From contig NZ_JAEAMR010000005.1 of assembly GCF_015999245.1 (NCBI RefSeq), positions 66,448-115,061 on the forward strand: 48,614 nt of DNA. The letters are read 5' to 3'. This DNA is from Streptomyces sp. AV19 (GTDB taxonomy: Bacteria > Actinomycetota > Actinomycetes > Streptomycetales > Streptomycetaceae). Positions within the stretch are counted from its first letter, which is position 1; every line of letters starts with the position of its first letter. Position numbers and translations under genes: made by a program. The notes under the pieces are model-generated. The model had not been told where the DNA came from and searched no databases. It saw nothing but the letters and a program-made list of their open reading frames with translations. Shown piece by piece: positions 1 to 7,530 of this stretch.

Positions 1-2
1 CC

Positions 3-263
3 GACGCCTACGACGGCCTGGAGCAGCGCATCGCCGACCTCCAGGAGAAGGAGGAACTGGACGCGATCCGCCCGGACCTCGACGGCAACGAGATCATGCA
101 GATCCTGGAGATCGGCCCCGGCCCCCAGGTCGGCCAGGCCTACCGGCACATGCTCGAACTCCGCCTGGAGAACGGCCCGATGGAGCAGGACGAGGCCGTC
201 ACCGAACTGAAGCACTGGTGGGCAGCCCAGCAGGGCGATGAGGACAGTACGGGTCAAGGGTGA
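3..263 (+). CDS. CCA tRNA nucleotidyltransferase, C-terminal 86 residues (5' end outside window)
   Basis: The frame is open from the window edge and stops at TGA 261-263. The visible tail contains GNEIMQILEIGPGPQVGQAY followed by a Glu-rich helix and a WW pair, which is the characteristic C-terminal domain of actinobacterial CCA-adding enzymes. These enzymes add or repair the 3' CCA of tRNAs in the cytoplasm. The catalytic nucleotidyltransferase head lies upstream and cannot be checked here. In Streptomyces this gene normally belongs to the chromosome core, so the accessory content to its right probably sits beside core DNA. The assignment rests on the recognisable tail only. Confidence 0.85.
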   Translation, partial: DAYDGLEQRIADLQEKEELDAIRPDLDGNEIMQILEIGPGPQVGQAYRHMLELRLENGPMEQDEAVTELKHWWAAQQGDEDSTGQG

Positions 264-361
264 ATCTACGAACAGGCCGAGAGGCCGGTTCGTGCCCCAA
301 GGACGGCTACAGCACCGCCGTGCCGGTGCCCGCGCTATACAGGAGTTGGGATCGCGCCACG

Positions 362-718
362 ATGACCGATAGTTTTGATTTCCCCCGCTCCCTCCGTCAG
401 GCGCAGCTCGAACTGCACCAGGTACGCGCCGACCTCGCCGCGCTCGCCCTCACGCTGCCGTGGTCAGCCGAGCCAATGCCCGCCTGGAGCACCCCGTCCG
501 GGCACTGGCGCCCCAGCAGCCGGCCCGAGAGTCCGGGCTGGACCGAGGAAGAACAGCAACAGGTCAATGCCCTTCGAGACCGAGCACGGGAGTTGTCGAT
601 CACCATCAGCACGCACCCGTTCTGGGGAACGGTGGAGCCAGGGCGTGTCATCGAGGCCCGGATGGCCCTCAAGCACGAGCACGCCGACAACGATCCGACT
701 GAGCGTCTTTCATCCTGA
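362..718 (+). CDS. Conserved small hypothetical protein, 3' end altered by IS insertion
   Basis: This 118-residue soluble protein begins at ATG 362 behind an AGGAG at about 342-346. A longer frame from GTG 260 overlaps the CCA gene stop and is less likely. The sequence (start MTDSFDFPRSLRQAQLELHQ) looks like a small Streptomyces family of unknown function, with an amphipathic N-terminal helix and the phrase SPGWTEEEQQ in the middle. The left end of the IS starts at about 706, so the last three residues and the stop codon come from IS DNA and the native C-terminus has been lost or replaced. The loss may be only a few residues, because the family tail is acidic and variable. Function unknown. 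Confidence 0.6.
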   Translation: MTDSFDFPRSLRQAQLELHQVRADLAALALTLPWSAEPMPAWSTPSGHWRPSSRPESPGWTEEEQQQVNALRDRARELSITISTHPFWGTVEPGRVIEARMALKHEHADNDPTERLSS

Positions 719-1589
719 ATAGCCGCAGATCAGGAGGGTGTGGACGGCTTGGGCGATACGGCTGATGCGGTTGGTCGAGCACCGAGCCCGGCGGAGGATA
801 CGCCAGGACTTCAGTTGGGCGAAGGCGCGTTCGCCGGGAGCTCGCAGCCTGGCGTGGACACGGTTGAACCGCTGGTAGTGCTCGGGAAGTTCACGGTGTC
901 TGTAGTAAGGGGTGAGGACGGTTGCGCCGGCGCCCTGGTAGGCCCGGTCGGTGAGGACGAGGATCTGCCGGGTGAGGCAGGCCTGGACGATGCCGTGTGC
1001 ACGGGCCGCGGTCAGGTCGTGGGTCCGGCCCGGCAACGCGCGGGAGAACCACAGCGGTGTCCCGTCCGGACGTGCGATGACCTGCACGTTCATCCCGTGC
1101 TGCTTGTGCTTCTGCGAGTAGTACGGCTCGTCCACGGCGATCCGGTCAGTCGGGATCAGCGTCCCGTCAACGATGACGAAGTCGCCCTCGCCCAGGCCCA
1201 CGAGAGCCTCACGCAGACCAGGTGCCCAGGATGCGAGGATCTCGAGCGTCTCGTCGACGTACCTCCAGGCCGTGGACTCCGAGACTCCGAATCCGGCACC
1301 CACCTGCGCGAATGTCTCGTTCTTCCGCAGGTGGGACAGCGCCAGGAGGGCCTGCTTGAAACAACCAAGCCTCCGCCAGGGCGACTTCAGTTCACGTCTG
1401 CGGGCGTGGATCAGCCACGAGACATGCTCAACGAGCTCATAGGGGACGTCGAGCATGGAAGGATACGGAACCAAGCGAGGCTCCTCGGACGAAGCGCGGT
1501 GCGTGAGAACACCAGCGCAACGACCAGGAGCCTCGCCTCGTTACCCCCTCTGACCAGCCCATTTCACCCTCCTGGAACGGGATGAAAGA
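706..1589. mobile_element. IS5-family-like insertion sequence, about 884 bp
   Basis: TCTTTCATCC at 706-715 and its exact reverse complement at 1580-1589 bound a unit holding one transposase gene. A second matching block, CAGGAGGGTG, lies inside each end (about 730-739 on the left and in inverted orientation near 1565-1574 on the right), but at different distances from the tip, so the ends match in two separated blocks. I see no clear target duplication next to the 10-bp tips (flanks ctgagcg and ggttcac), so the exact ends are uncertain by a few bases. The transposase stop codon lies within the left tip. Confidence 0.75.
710..1474 (-). CDS. IS5-family transposase (DDE, Tnp_4 type)
   Basis: 254 residues. 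An N-terminal helix-turn-helix region (about 35-75, including GFGVSESTAWRYVDE) recognises the IS ends, and a C-terminal RNase-H-like DDE domain cuts and joins DNA. Catalytic residues are visible as D103 in IVDGT, D176 in LTDRAYQG and E215 in GERAFAQLKSW. The 39-residue D-E spacing fits this group, and all three acids are present, so the enzyme may be active. TTG 1474 is chosen because GAGGAG lies just upstream on the minus strand; ATG 1456 is the alternative. The frame is intact and fills the element, as expected for a single-ORF IS of this size. Confidence 0.85.
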   Translation of the reverse strand: MVPYPSMLDVPYELVEHVSWLIHARRRELKSPWRRLGCFKQALLALSHLRKNETFAQVGAGFGVSESTAWRYVDETLEILASWAPGLREALVGLGEGDFVIVDGTLIPTDRIAVDEPYYSQKHKQHGMNVQVIARPDGTPLWFSRALPGRTHDLTAARAHGIVQACLTRQILVLTDRAYQGAGATVLTPYYRHRELPEHYQRFNRVHARLRAPGERAFAQLKSWRILRRARCSTNRISRIAQAVHTLLICGYSG

Positions 1590-1840
1590 GGTTCACTAAG
1601 ATCCTCGGCGGCACGAGACCGTAGGAGTGCCGCTGCTACTGGCCGAGTCCTCGGGCTGCCAGGCGATGGCGAACGCCGTCTCCCTGAACGTGGCCAGGGC
1701 CTGACGCCAAGGCGGAATGTCGTTACGGTGGGCCAAACGCCCCCGCCGGTCTTGCCGCCTCGGATAACGTGCCATATCCGAGGCGACATAAGACATACGA
1801 TGTGGCGTCACTCCGGGCGCCAGTGACGGAGGGGACCACC

Positions 1841-2293
1841 ATGACGCAGGACGCCGGCACCGTGCCCGACAATGCGCTCACCTACTCGAACGATCTGACC
1901 GAAGCCGACGTGATCGCGCTCCGGGACTTCTTGATCGGCCGGCTGGAGGACGTCGCAGGCCGCCACCCGGAGGGCAGCGACGAACACGCGGCCGCGGTCG
2001 GCTTCTCCCGGCTGGTCGAGATGGACAGCCTCCATCTGCGGGACTACGTGAACGCCTGGCGGGACGTCGAGCACCGGCACGAGTACCCGGTGCCGGCCCG
2101 TCTGCTCCAGCAGGAGATCCACTTCGGCTGGAAGCACCTCTGCGAGGCCGCCGCCGACTGGCGCGGCCATGAGGAGTTCGACACCGGACGCTGGAACGAG
2201 CTGCGCTACCAGCACGCGCAGCCCCAGGAGTTCGTCGACGCGACCGAGACCGACGACGACGGTCGCGAGTGGCGTTCCAAGGCCCACCCGTGA
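1841..2293 (+). CDS. Hypothetical acidic protein, 150 residues
   Basis: The start is ATG 1841, preceded by GACGGAGGGG at a good distance, so the in-frame ATG at 1769 is unlikely. The protein is rich in Asp, Glu, His and Trp, has no signal peptide or membrane segment, and contains a central helical stretch (about residues 45-110). Codon use is typical of the surroundings. I do not recognise a family. The 251 bases between the IS and this gene show no other reading frame with good codon use. It stands alone, with no downstream partner on its strand before 3178. Confidence 0.5.
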   Translation: MTQDAGTVPDNALTYSNDLTEADVIALRDFLIGRLEDVAGRHPEGSDEHAAAVGFSRLVEMDSLHLRDYVNAWRDVEHRHEYPVPARLLQQEIHFGWKHLCEAAADWRGHEEFDTGRWNELRYQHAQPQEFVDATETDDDGREWRSKAHP

Positions 2294-2394
2294 CTACCGC
2301 ACCGACCTGCCGGGACACGGCTGTGAATCGGAAGACCCGGTGAGCACCACTATCGAACCCGCTGACGTCGTCGTGGCCAAGCATGGCCCCTCCG

Positions 2395-3037
2395 TCATAC
2401 CGCCGCCCACGGGCCGCGGGGCGACGGGGGTGCCCGACCGGCAGCGACGGTACTCGCCGCCCTCGACCAGGGCGCCGAGGAACACCTGCAGCAGTGGCGA
2501 CGCCTGAAAATGGTGGGCCCCCGGGGAACACGCCTGCGAGCTGCCGGCTCTGGAGCTTGTTCCGCGGCGGGTAGCCCCAGACGTACGGACGGGCCGACAC
2601 CTGCTCGTCGGGGAAGAGCAGCTCGACGACGCCGCAGCCGGTCTCGGCCGTCGGGGGCCGTCGCCGACGCCGGGTTCGACACCGAAGACGAGGTTCAGCG
2701 GGCCGAGTCCGATCCGCTACGGTGCGGAAGGGATCTCCTTCAAGTCGGCGGGCAGGCCCGGCCCGTCCGGTGTGAGCACGACATCGACGCGGATACCGGT
2801 CACGGTCCCGGCGTCGTCGTCCACGAGGAACACGACGTCGGCGGACGCCGCCTGATGCAGGAGCGTGACCGTGCCGCTGTCGCCACCTGGCGCGCTCGCT
2901 GCCCCGGGACCGGGGGCCGAAATGGCCCTCCACGGCTCCTTCACAGCCGCCGCCCACGCAAAACGCTCGACTGGGAACCCCTCCGGGCGCCTGCATAACC
3001 TGCTCGCGGCCGCGATCAACACAGTCACATGTTGCAA
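2395..3037 (-). pseudogene. Decayed reading frame, family unknown
   Basis: The 884 bases between 2294 and 3177 contain no intact convincing gene. On the minus strand, coding-like codon use (high third-position GC) runs from about 3037 through ADVVFLVDDDAGTVTGIRVD to a TAG at 2717-2719. It then resumes in the same frame (IGLGPLNLVFGVEPG) and continues in another frame as TGCGVVELLFPDEQVSARPY and VWGYPPRNKLQS down to about 2500. This is best read as one gene broken by a stop and a frameshift. The upper half alone (2717-3037, 106 residues) could be a free-standing small gene. No function can be assigned. Confidence 0.35.
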
Positions 3038-3177
3038 TCACCCCTTACAATCCGCCCCGACGTGGCCGGCCCCGCCGGAGGCCGCGCGGACGGCTGTCGC
3101 CCGGAGCAACCAGTCCCGGTCGAGACAGCGGCACCATCGAAAATGCGGACCACCGGAAAACCGTCGACAGTGGAACC

Positions 3178-3690
3178 ATGACCTCGGTGGATGACAACGT
3201 TCTGTTGATGACCGTCACCGGCCCGGAAGCCGGCCAGAGTGCGCTGGACGCCCTGCGCCAGGCGCATGCCGACGGCTCGGTACGGCTGCACGAAGCCGCA
3301 GTGATCACGCGGGGCGAGGACGGTGTACTCGACTTCCCCGACGCGGTCGACAACACCGGCAACGCACGGGCTTTCACCATCGGTGGCCTGATCGGCGGGC
3401 TCCTGGGCATCCTCGGCGGCCCCTTGGGCATCCTGATCGGCTTCGGCGCGGGCGGCCTGGTCGGCGGCGCCCACGACGCGAAGCGGGCCACGGCCTCCAC
3501 GGCCGCGCTGGAGATGCTCGCCGAGGAGATCCCGCCGGGCAGCACAGTCCTCATGGCCGAGATCGGCGAGTACGGCACCGACACGGTGGACCGCACGCTG
3601 GCGTCGTACGGGACACCTACACGCTATCCGGCGGAGCAGGTGCGCAAGGACGTGGAAGAGGCCATCGAGCAAGGCGCGAAAAGGGCCTGA
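3178..3690 (+). CDS. DUF1269-family glycine-rich membrane-associated protein
   Basis: 170 residues. Residues 60-100 form a Gly-rich hydrophobic hairpin (IGGLIGGLLGILGGPLGILI then GFGAGGLVGG), flanked by a soluble alpha/beta region. The C-terminal part contains LEMLAEEIPPGSTVLMAEIGE, typical of DUF1269 proteins, which are often stress-linked. The Gly-rich segment probably inserts in or packs on the membrane. The ATG at 3178 fits the family start, with a weak GTGGA ribosome site. The gene is monocistronic and is followed by a hairpin at 3751-3785. The molecular role of the family is not established. Confidence 0.75.
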   Translation: MTSVDDNVLLMTVTGPEAGQSALDALRQAHADGSVRLHEAAVITRGEDGVLDFPDAVDNTGNARAFTIGGLIGGLLGILGGPLGILIGFGAGGLVGGAHDAKRATASTAALEMLAEEIPPGSTVLMAEIGEYGTDTVDRTLASYGTPTRYPAEQVRKDVEEAIEQGAKRA

Positions 3691-3750
3691 TCCGCACAGC
3701 AGCCGTCGCCGGTACACCGCCCGCAGGGCCTCGGGCGGCCGGCTTGCCGC

Positions 3751-3785
3751 GACCGGGGGGAGGCCCTGTACGGACGCCCCCGGTC
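3751..3785. terminator. Hairpin after the DUF1269 gene
   Basis: GACCGGGGG (3751-3759) pairs perfectly with CCCCCGGTC (3777-3785) across a 17-base loop. It lies between the DUF1269 stop (3690) and the convergent gene ending at 3852, where a bidirectional terminator would be expected. There is no U tract, as is usual in Streptomyces. Confidence 0.4.
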
Positions 3786-3851
3786 CAAGGCCACCGGCCC
3801 GCTCCACGCAGGTGCCGTCGCCGACTGCCGGGCGCGGGCCCGAGCCCTTGC

Positions 3852-4220
3852 CTAGTTCCCGGCCGTCCAGCCGCGCGCCGTCCGCGTCAGTTCCCGGAAA
3901 CCCGCCGCACCGAGGCGGGCCAGGTCGTCCGTCTCGTCCGGCGCCGCGTACGTCAGCAGCCGGTCCACCCCGGCCAGGCGCAGCCACTCCGCGACCGTGC
4001 CGAGGAGCAGACCGGTCAGCGTGGCGTCGTCGCTGTGCAGGTCGGAGAGGTCGGCCCAGCCGCCGAGGCGGGTGAGGCGTTCGGGTCCGGCGAGGTTGGT
4101 GTCGACTTCCGCAGAGTGGAGCCAGGCATGGCGGCGGACCTCCGTGGTCGCGTCGTCAAGGGTCGCGTGGTCAGGAACGGAAGCCGCTACCGATGCGGTA
4201 CGTCCGGAAGGGTAAGCCAT
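3852..4220 (-). CDS. Possible truncated acetyltransferase-like protein, 122 residues
   Basis: The frame from ATG 4220 to the TAG at 3852 reads well, with good codon use. It contains HAWLHSAEVD, RLGGWADLSDL and LRLAGVDRLLTYAAPDE, ending in GAAGFRELTRTARGWT. The last part resembles the end of a GNAT fold (a beta-alpha-beta unit leading to a GF(R/E) segment), but the acetyl-CoA-binding loop typical of complete GNAT enzymes is not evident. No convincing ribosome site precedes ATG 4220, and the DNA upstream (4221-4400) does not continue the frame. I suspect the 3' part of a larger gene whose beginning was lost. An intact small protein of unknown role is the alternative. Confidence 0.4.
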   Translation of the reverse strand: MAYPSGRTASVAASVPDHATLDDATTEVRRHAWLHSAEVDTNLAGPERLTRLGGWADLSDLHSDDATLTGLLLGTVAEWLRLAGVDRLLTYAAPDETDDLARLGAAGFRELTRTARGWTAGN

Positions 4221-4430
4221 GGCCGCCGTCGGAGCATCCGACGCGGGCGCTCCCCGACAGCCGGCAGATCGCCTGCGCGTGCTCCCGGACGTTCCCGGAC
4301 AACCGACTTCAAGCAGCACCACCAGGACCACTGGCCGCGCCTGGCTGGATCGCACACCCCACCCGTGGACACGGGAGGCGTTCATGACGTTACGTTCGGC
4401 TTGCGGAGGGGCATGGGTCGAGTCGTGAGG

Positions 4431-7118
4431 ATGGTGGCAGACATGCCCGGCATGTTTCAGCGGAAGCGTGGCCGTCTCGCGGGGCGCATAGCCGAGCGGG
4501 TGAGGGCCGACGGTGCCGTTGAGGATGCCTGCGCGAGCCGGGTCGCCGAGTCGGCGCTCTTCGCGGAACTTCTGCGAGTACAGGGGGCGTTGCCGGGTGT
4601 ACGGGACGAAGTGCTCGCGTACCTGCACGAGGCGCGGCCCGGCGACGAAGGCAGCCGGATCCTGCGCGAGGCCGCGCTCGGGCGTCCGGACAGGACCCGG
4701 GCGGCGGGCTTCTCCGCGGCCTTCGAGCATGGCACGGGGAGGCGCAAACAGCGGCTGCTGCGCACGGTGTTCGCGCTGTTCGGCCTGATTCCCTTCGACG
4801 ACGGTCCCGGCGTCGCCTATCAGGAGCAGGCGGTCTGGACCGAAGTGGCCCTGTGCGCGAGCAATATCCTGCACGATCACGCGCACGGCCGGTCCGACCC
4901 GGCGGATCAGGCCTTCCTGGTGAGCCGGCTGGCCACCGCGCCGCCCGGCCGGGTCTGGCAGAGCAATGTCTTCGCCCATCTGCTCGCGTTGCACGCGCTG
5001 CATACCTTCCAGGTCCACAGCCCGCTCATGGCCGGCGGGTTGACGGGGGTGGCCGCCGCGCGCCGCGCCGATGGCGGAGTCCCCTTCATCACTTCGCAGA
5101 GCGTGTTCATCACCGCGATGGCGGGCACCGCGCTCGCGGCGGCCGGGTACGCGCCGGAGGCCGTCGGCCGCATGGCCGACTGGATCGCCAACCGGCAGCA
5201 TCCCGACGGTGGTTGGGGGTACTGCACCGCGACTTCCCAGACCGACGTGGACGACGCTTCCCGTTGCCTGACGTTCCTGCGTGCCGTGGACGCCGGGCGC
5301 TACGCGGGAGCGATCCGGCGCGGGGAGGACTACCTGGCCGGGATGGCCGGGCCGGACGGCGGTTTCCCCACCTACGTAGCAGGCCATCCGCCGGACGTCG
5401 ACATGACGGCGGGGGCCGTCATCGCCCTGAGCCCGTACTGGGACCGGCACGCCGAGCCGCTCGGCGCCTCGGTGGATTTCCTGCTCGGCAGTGGCCGGGA
5501 CGACGGGACGTACGAACGGAGCTGGACGCTCAGCGAGTCCAGTGTGATCAACCGGGTCGTGGAGGCCCTCTCCTGTGTGCCCGAGCCCGGGCCCCGGGTC
5601 GAGGAGGCGATCCGCGCGAGCGTGTGGCGCCTGTGCACCACCCAGAACGGGGACGGCGGTTGGGGGCAGGAGCCCGGCGCGGACAGCGATGTGCTGTCCA
5701 CCGCGCAGGCCATCCCGGTCGTCGTCCGCCACGGCCCCCGGCCGGTCGCCGAGCGCGCGGCCCGCTGGCTCCTGGGCCGGCAGCACGACGACGGCGGGTT
5801 CACCTCGGTCCCCGACCAGGTCGGTCCACGGCCGCTGCCGTACGACTTCCCGGTCCTGGCCGATGTGCACGCGCTGCTCGCCTTCAATGCCCTCAAGACG
5901 CTCGGCCCGAGCGGGCCGAACGGCGCGGGTGGGCGCGGTATCGGGACTGCGGTGCGCCAACTTCCGGCGTTCTACTGCCCGTTCCCGCCCGCCGCCCATC
6001 CCTTGGGGGACCGGGCCGACGCCCAGTCCCTCGCATGGATGCACCGGCACCGGCTCTGCGCGGACGACGGCGAGCGCGCCCGTATGGCACACGCCGGGTG
6101 CGGGCAGCTCGCGGGCCGGATGACTCCGGCCGCCCGCCCGGACCTGCTGCAGATCTTCTCCGACTTCACCCTGTGGGCCTTCGCCTTCGACGACGAGTAC
6201 TGCGACGAGGGCCCCCTCGGCGAGCGGCCGGGCGAACTGGCCGACACCGCCGTGCGGTTCCTGCGCTGCGCGGAGGTCCCTGAGCGGCCGGTGTATGGCG
6301 ACGACCGGTACGGCATCGCCCTGCGGGACATCCGCAGGCGCCTCGATGCCGCGTCGTCCCCGGCGCACGGACGACGGTTCGTCGAGAACATGCGGGGCTA
6401 CGCCCTGACCGAGGTCCGCAAGGCCGGGTTCGTGGCCCGCGGGCAGCGCCCCGGCCTGGACGACTACACGCTGGTGCGGCTCTACAGCGGCGGTTCGATG
6501 GTCTTCGCCGAGCTGGTCGCGGTGGTCAACGGCTGCCCGCCGCCGCCCGGACCGGACGAGGACCGGCGGGTCCGCGCGATCACCGAGGCCGCCGCGCTGC
6601 TCGTCGACTGGGCGACCGACATCATGTCGTACGCCAAGGAGAGAGAACGGACCGGGGACGGCTTCAACCTCATCGACGCGGTGCGGCTGGAGTACGGCTG
6701 TGACGAGGACGAGGCGTTCGAACGGGCGATGGCCCTGTGGGACCGGGTCATGACGCTGTTCCTGCGGCTGCGGTCCCGGCTCGCCGTCGAGCTGCCCGAG
6801 CTCACCGCCTATGTGGCCGGGCTGGCACAGTACATCCGAGGAGTGATCGACTGGTCGCTGGAGACCGACCGTTACGGCTTCTACGACGGCCGCGGCGGCC
6901 GCCGTGCGTTCCGGCCGGGCGGCTGGCGCGACACCCCTCGCGACGACTCCCACGAGGCGCTGCCCATCCCCTCGGTCGCCTGGTGGTGGGATCACGACCT
7001 CGCCGCCCCTGCCCCCGCCGCTCTCCACCTCACCATCCCCACCGGCCCGTCGGGGCTCGGCACGGCGGCCGCCCGCACCTTCCGGACGACCACGGCGGGG
7101 CCGGGGCACGGGGTTTGA
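4431..7118 (+). CDS. Bifunctional terpene cyclase: class II (DxDD) domain fused to class I terpene synthase
   Basis: About 895 residues. Residues 1-500 form alpha-barrel repeats of the squalene-hopene/class II diterpene cyclase type, with Gln/Trp-like motifs QHPDGGWG, QNGDGGWG and QHDDGGF. The class II acid motif is D272-V-D-D275, which would start cyclisation by protonation. Residues about 510-895 are a bacterial class I synthase: metal motif D587-D-E-Y-C-D592, a distal motif T729-D-I-M-S733-Y-A-K-E737, an upstream Arg sensor region (LVRLYSGGS) and the terminal RY pair in LETDRYG. The fusion suggests that a prenyl diphosphate is first cyclised and then ionised in one protein. In the distal motif the usual first Asn/Asp is Thr. 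Several in-frame starts exist (4413, GTG 4425, 4431, 4443); 4431 is a compromise because no ribosome site decides between them. The 210 bases upstream are noncoding, with a CCCGTG/CACGGG hairpin at 4362-4375. No prenyl-diphosphate synthase lies nearby. Confidence 0.85.
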   Translation: MVADMPGMFQRKRGRLAGRIAERVRADGAVEDACASRVAESALFAELLRVQGALPGVRDEVLAYLHEARPGDEGSRILREAALGRPDRTRAAGFSAAFEHGTGRRKQRLLRTVFALFGLIPFDDGPGVAYQEQAVWTEVALCASNILHDHAHGRSDPADQAFLVSRLATAPPGRVWQSNVFAHLLALHALHTFQVHSPLMAGGLTGVAAARRADGGVPFITSQSVFITAMAGTALAAAGYAPEAVGRMADWIANRQHPDGGWGYCTATSQTDVDDASRCLTFLRAVDAGRYAGAIRRGEDYLAGMAGPDGGFPTYVAGHPPDVDMTAGAVIALSPYWDRHAEPLGASVDFLLGSGRDDGTYERSWTLSESSVINRVVEALSCVPEPGPRVEEAIRASVWRLCTTQNGDGGWGQEPGADSDVLSTAQAIPVVVRHGPRPVAERAARWLLGRQHDDGGFTSVPDQVGPRPLPYDFPVLADVHALLAFNALKTLGPSGPNGAGGRGIGTAVRQLPAFYCPFPPAAHPLGDRADAQSLAWMHRHRLCADDGERARMAHAGCGQLAGRMTPAARPDLLQIFSDFTLWAFAFDDEYCDEGPLGERPGELADTAVRFLRCAEVPERPVYGDDRYGIALRDIRRRLDAASSPAHGRRFVENMRGYALTEVRKAGFVARGQRPGLDDYTLVRLYSGGSMVFAELVAVVNGCPPPPGPDEDRRVRAITEAAALLVDWATDIMSYAKERERTGDGFNLIDAVRLEYGCDEDEAFERAMALWDRVMTLFLRLRSRLAVELPELTAYVAGLAQYIRGVIDWSLETDRYGFYDGRGGRRAFRPGGWRDTPRDDSHEALPIPSVAWWWDHDLAAPAPAALHLTIPTGPSGLGTAAARTFRTTTAGPGHGV

Positions 7119-7216
7119 CCTCGCGCAGGGCGGGGGCGCGTTCGCCGGGCGAAGGCGGGCCGCCCCAGGCTCCTTGTGCCGGTCCGAGCCAACGGCAGCG
7201 GTATGCGTCGAACTCG

Positions 7217-7259
7217 CCGCAGACCTCGCGCCGGTCCACCGCTGCCGCGAGGTCTGCGG
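7217..7259 (+). terminator. 14-bp stem hairpin downstream of the terpene cyclase
   Basis: CCGCAGACCTCGCG (7217-7230) pairs perfectly with CGCGAGGTCTGCGG (7246-7259) across a 15-base loop, about 100 bases past the cyclase stop. It lies in the 412-base gap 7119-7530, which otherwise shows no convincing gene. Short minus-strand frames there have poor codon use. The promoter for the next gene is at the right end of the gap. Confidence 0.5.
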
Positions 7260-7491
7260 GCCAACGGAGTGCGGCACATCTGCGGGTTACTGATGCCGGG
7301 TGCCGCGGGCGACCGCCGGTCCGTCGCAGAGACAGCCGGCCCGGACCGGGCCGTGATCAGTTGGCGTGGCTGAACTGCTCACAGAGGTCGCCGACCCGAG
7401 CGCCGAAACGGTGGCGAGGCACCAAGGCCGGGCGACTGCGCCCTCCGGCGGCGGGCTTCAGACCACCCCCCTTCCCCCCATCCCATCCGCT

Positions 7492-7522
7492 TTGACATTG
7501 ACGCCGCGTCAACTTCTACCGT
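7492..7522 (+). promoter_or_regulatory. MerR-type promoter with palindromic spacer
   Basis: A consensus -35 TTGACA (7492-7497) and a -10 TACCGT (7517-7522, TAnnnT) are separated by 19 bases, the over-long spacing typical of MerR-family promoters. The spacer contains the perfect inverted repeat TTGACGC-C-GCGTCAA (7498-7512), a good operator. Transcription would begin at about 7529-7531, at the ATG of the next gene, implying a leaderless mRNA. No MerR gene lies within this window. Confidence 0.65.
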
Positions 7523-7530
7523 CACCGGGC

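Noticed and set aside
7366..7530. N-terminal extension of the DUF2268 protein
   Set aside because: The frame is open to 7366, but the extension crosses a strong MerR-type promoter and has poor protein character.
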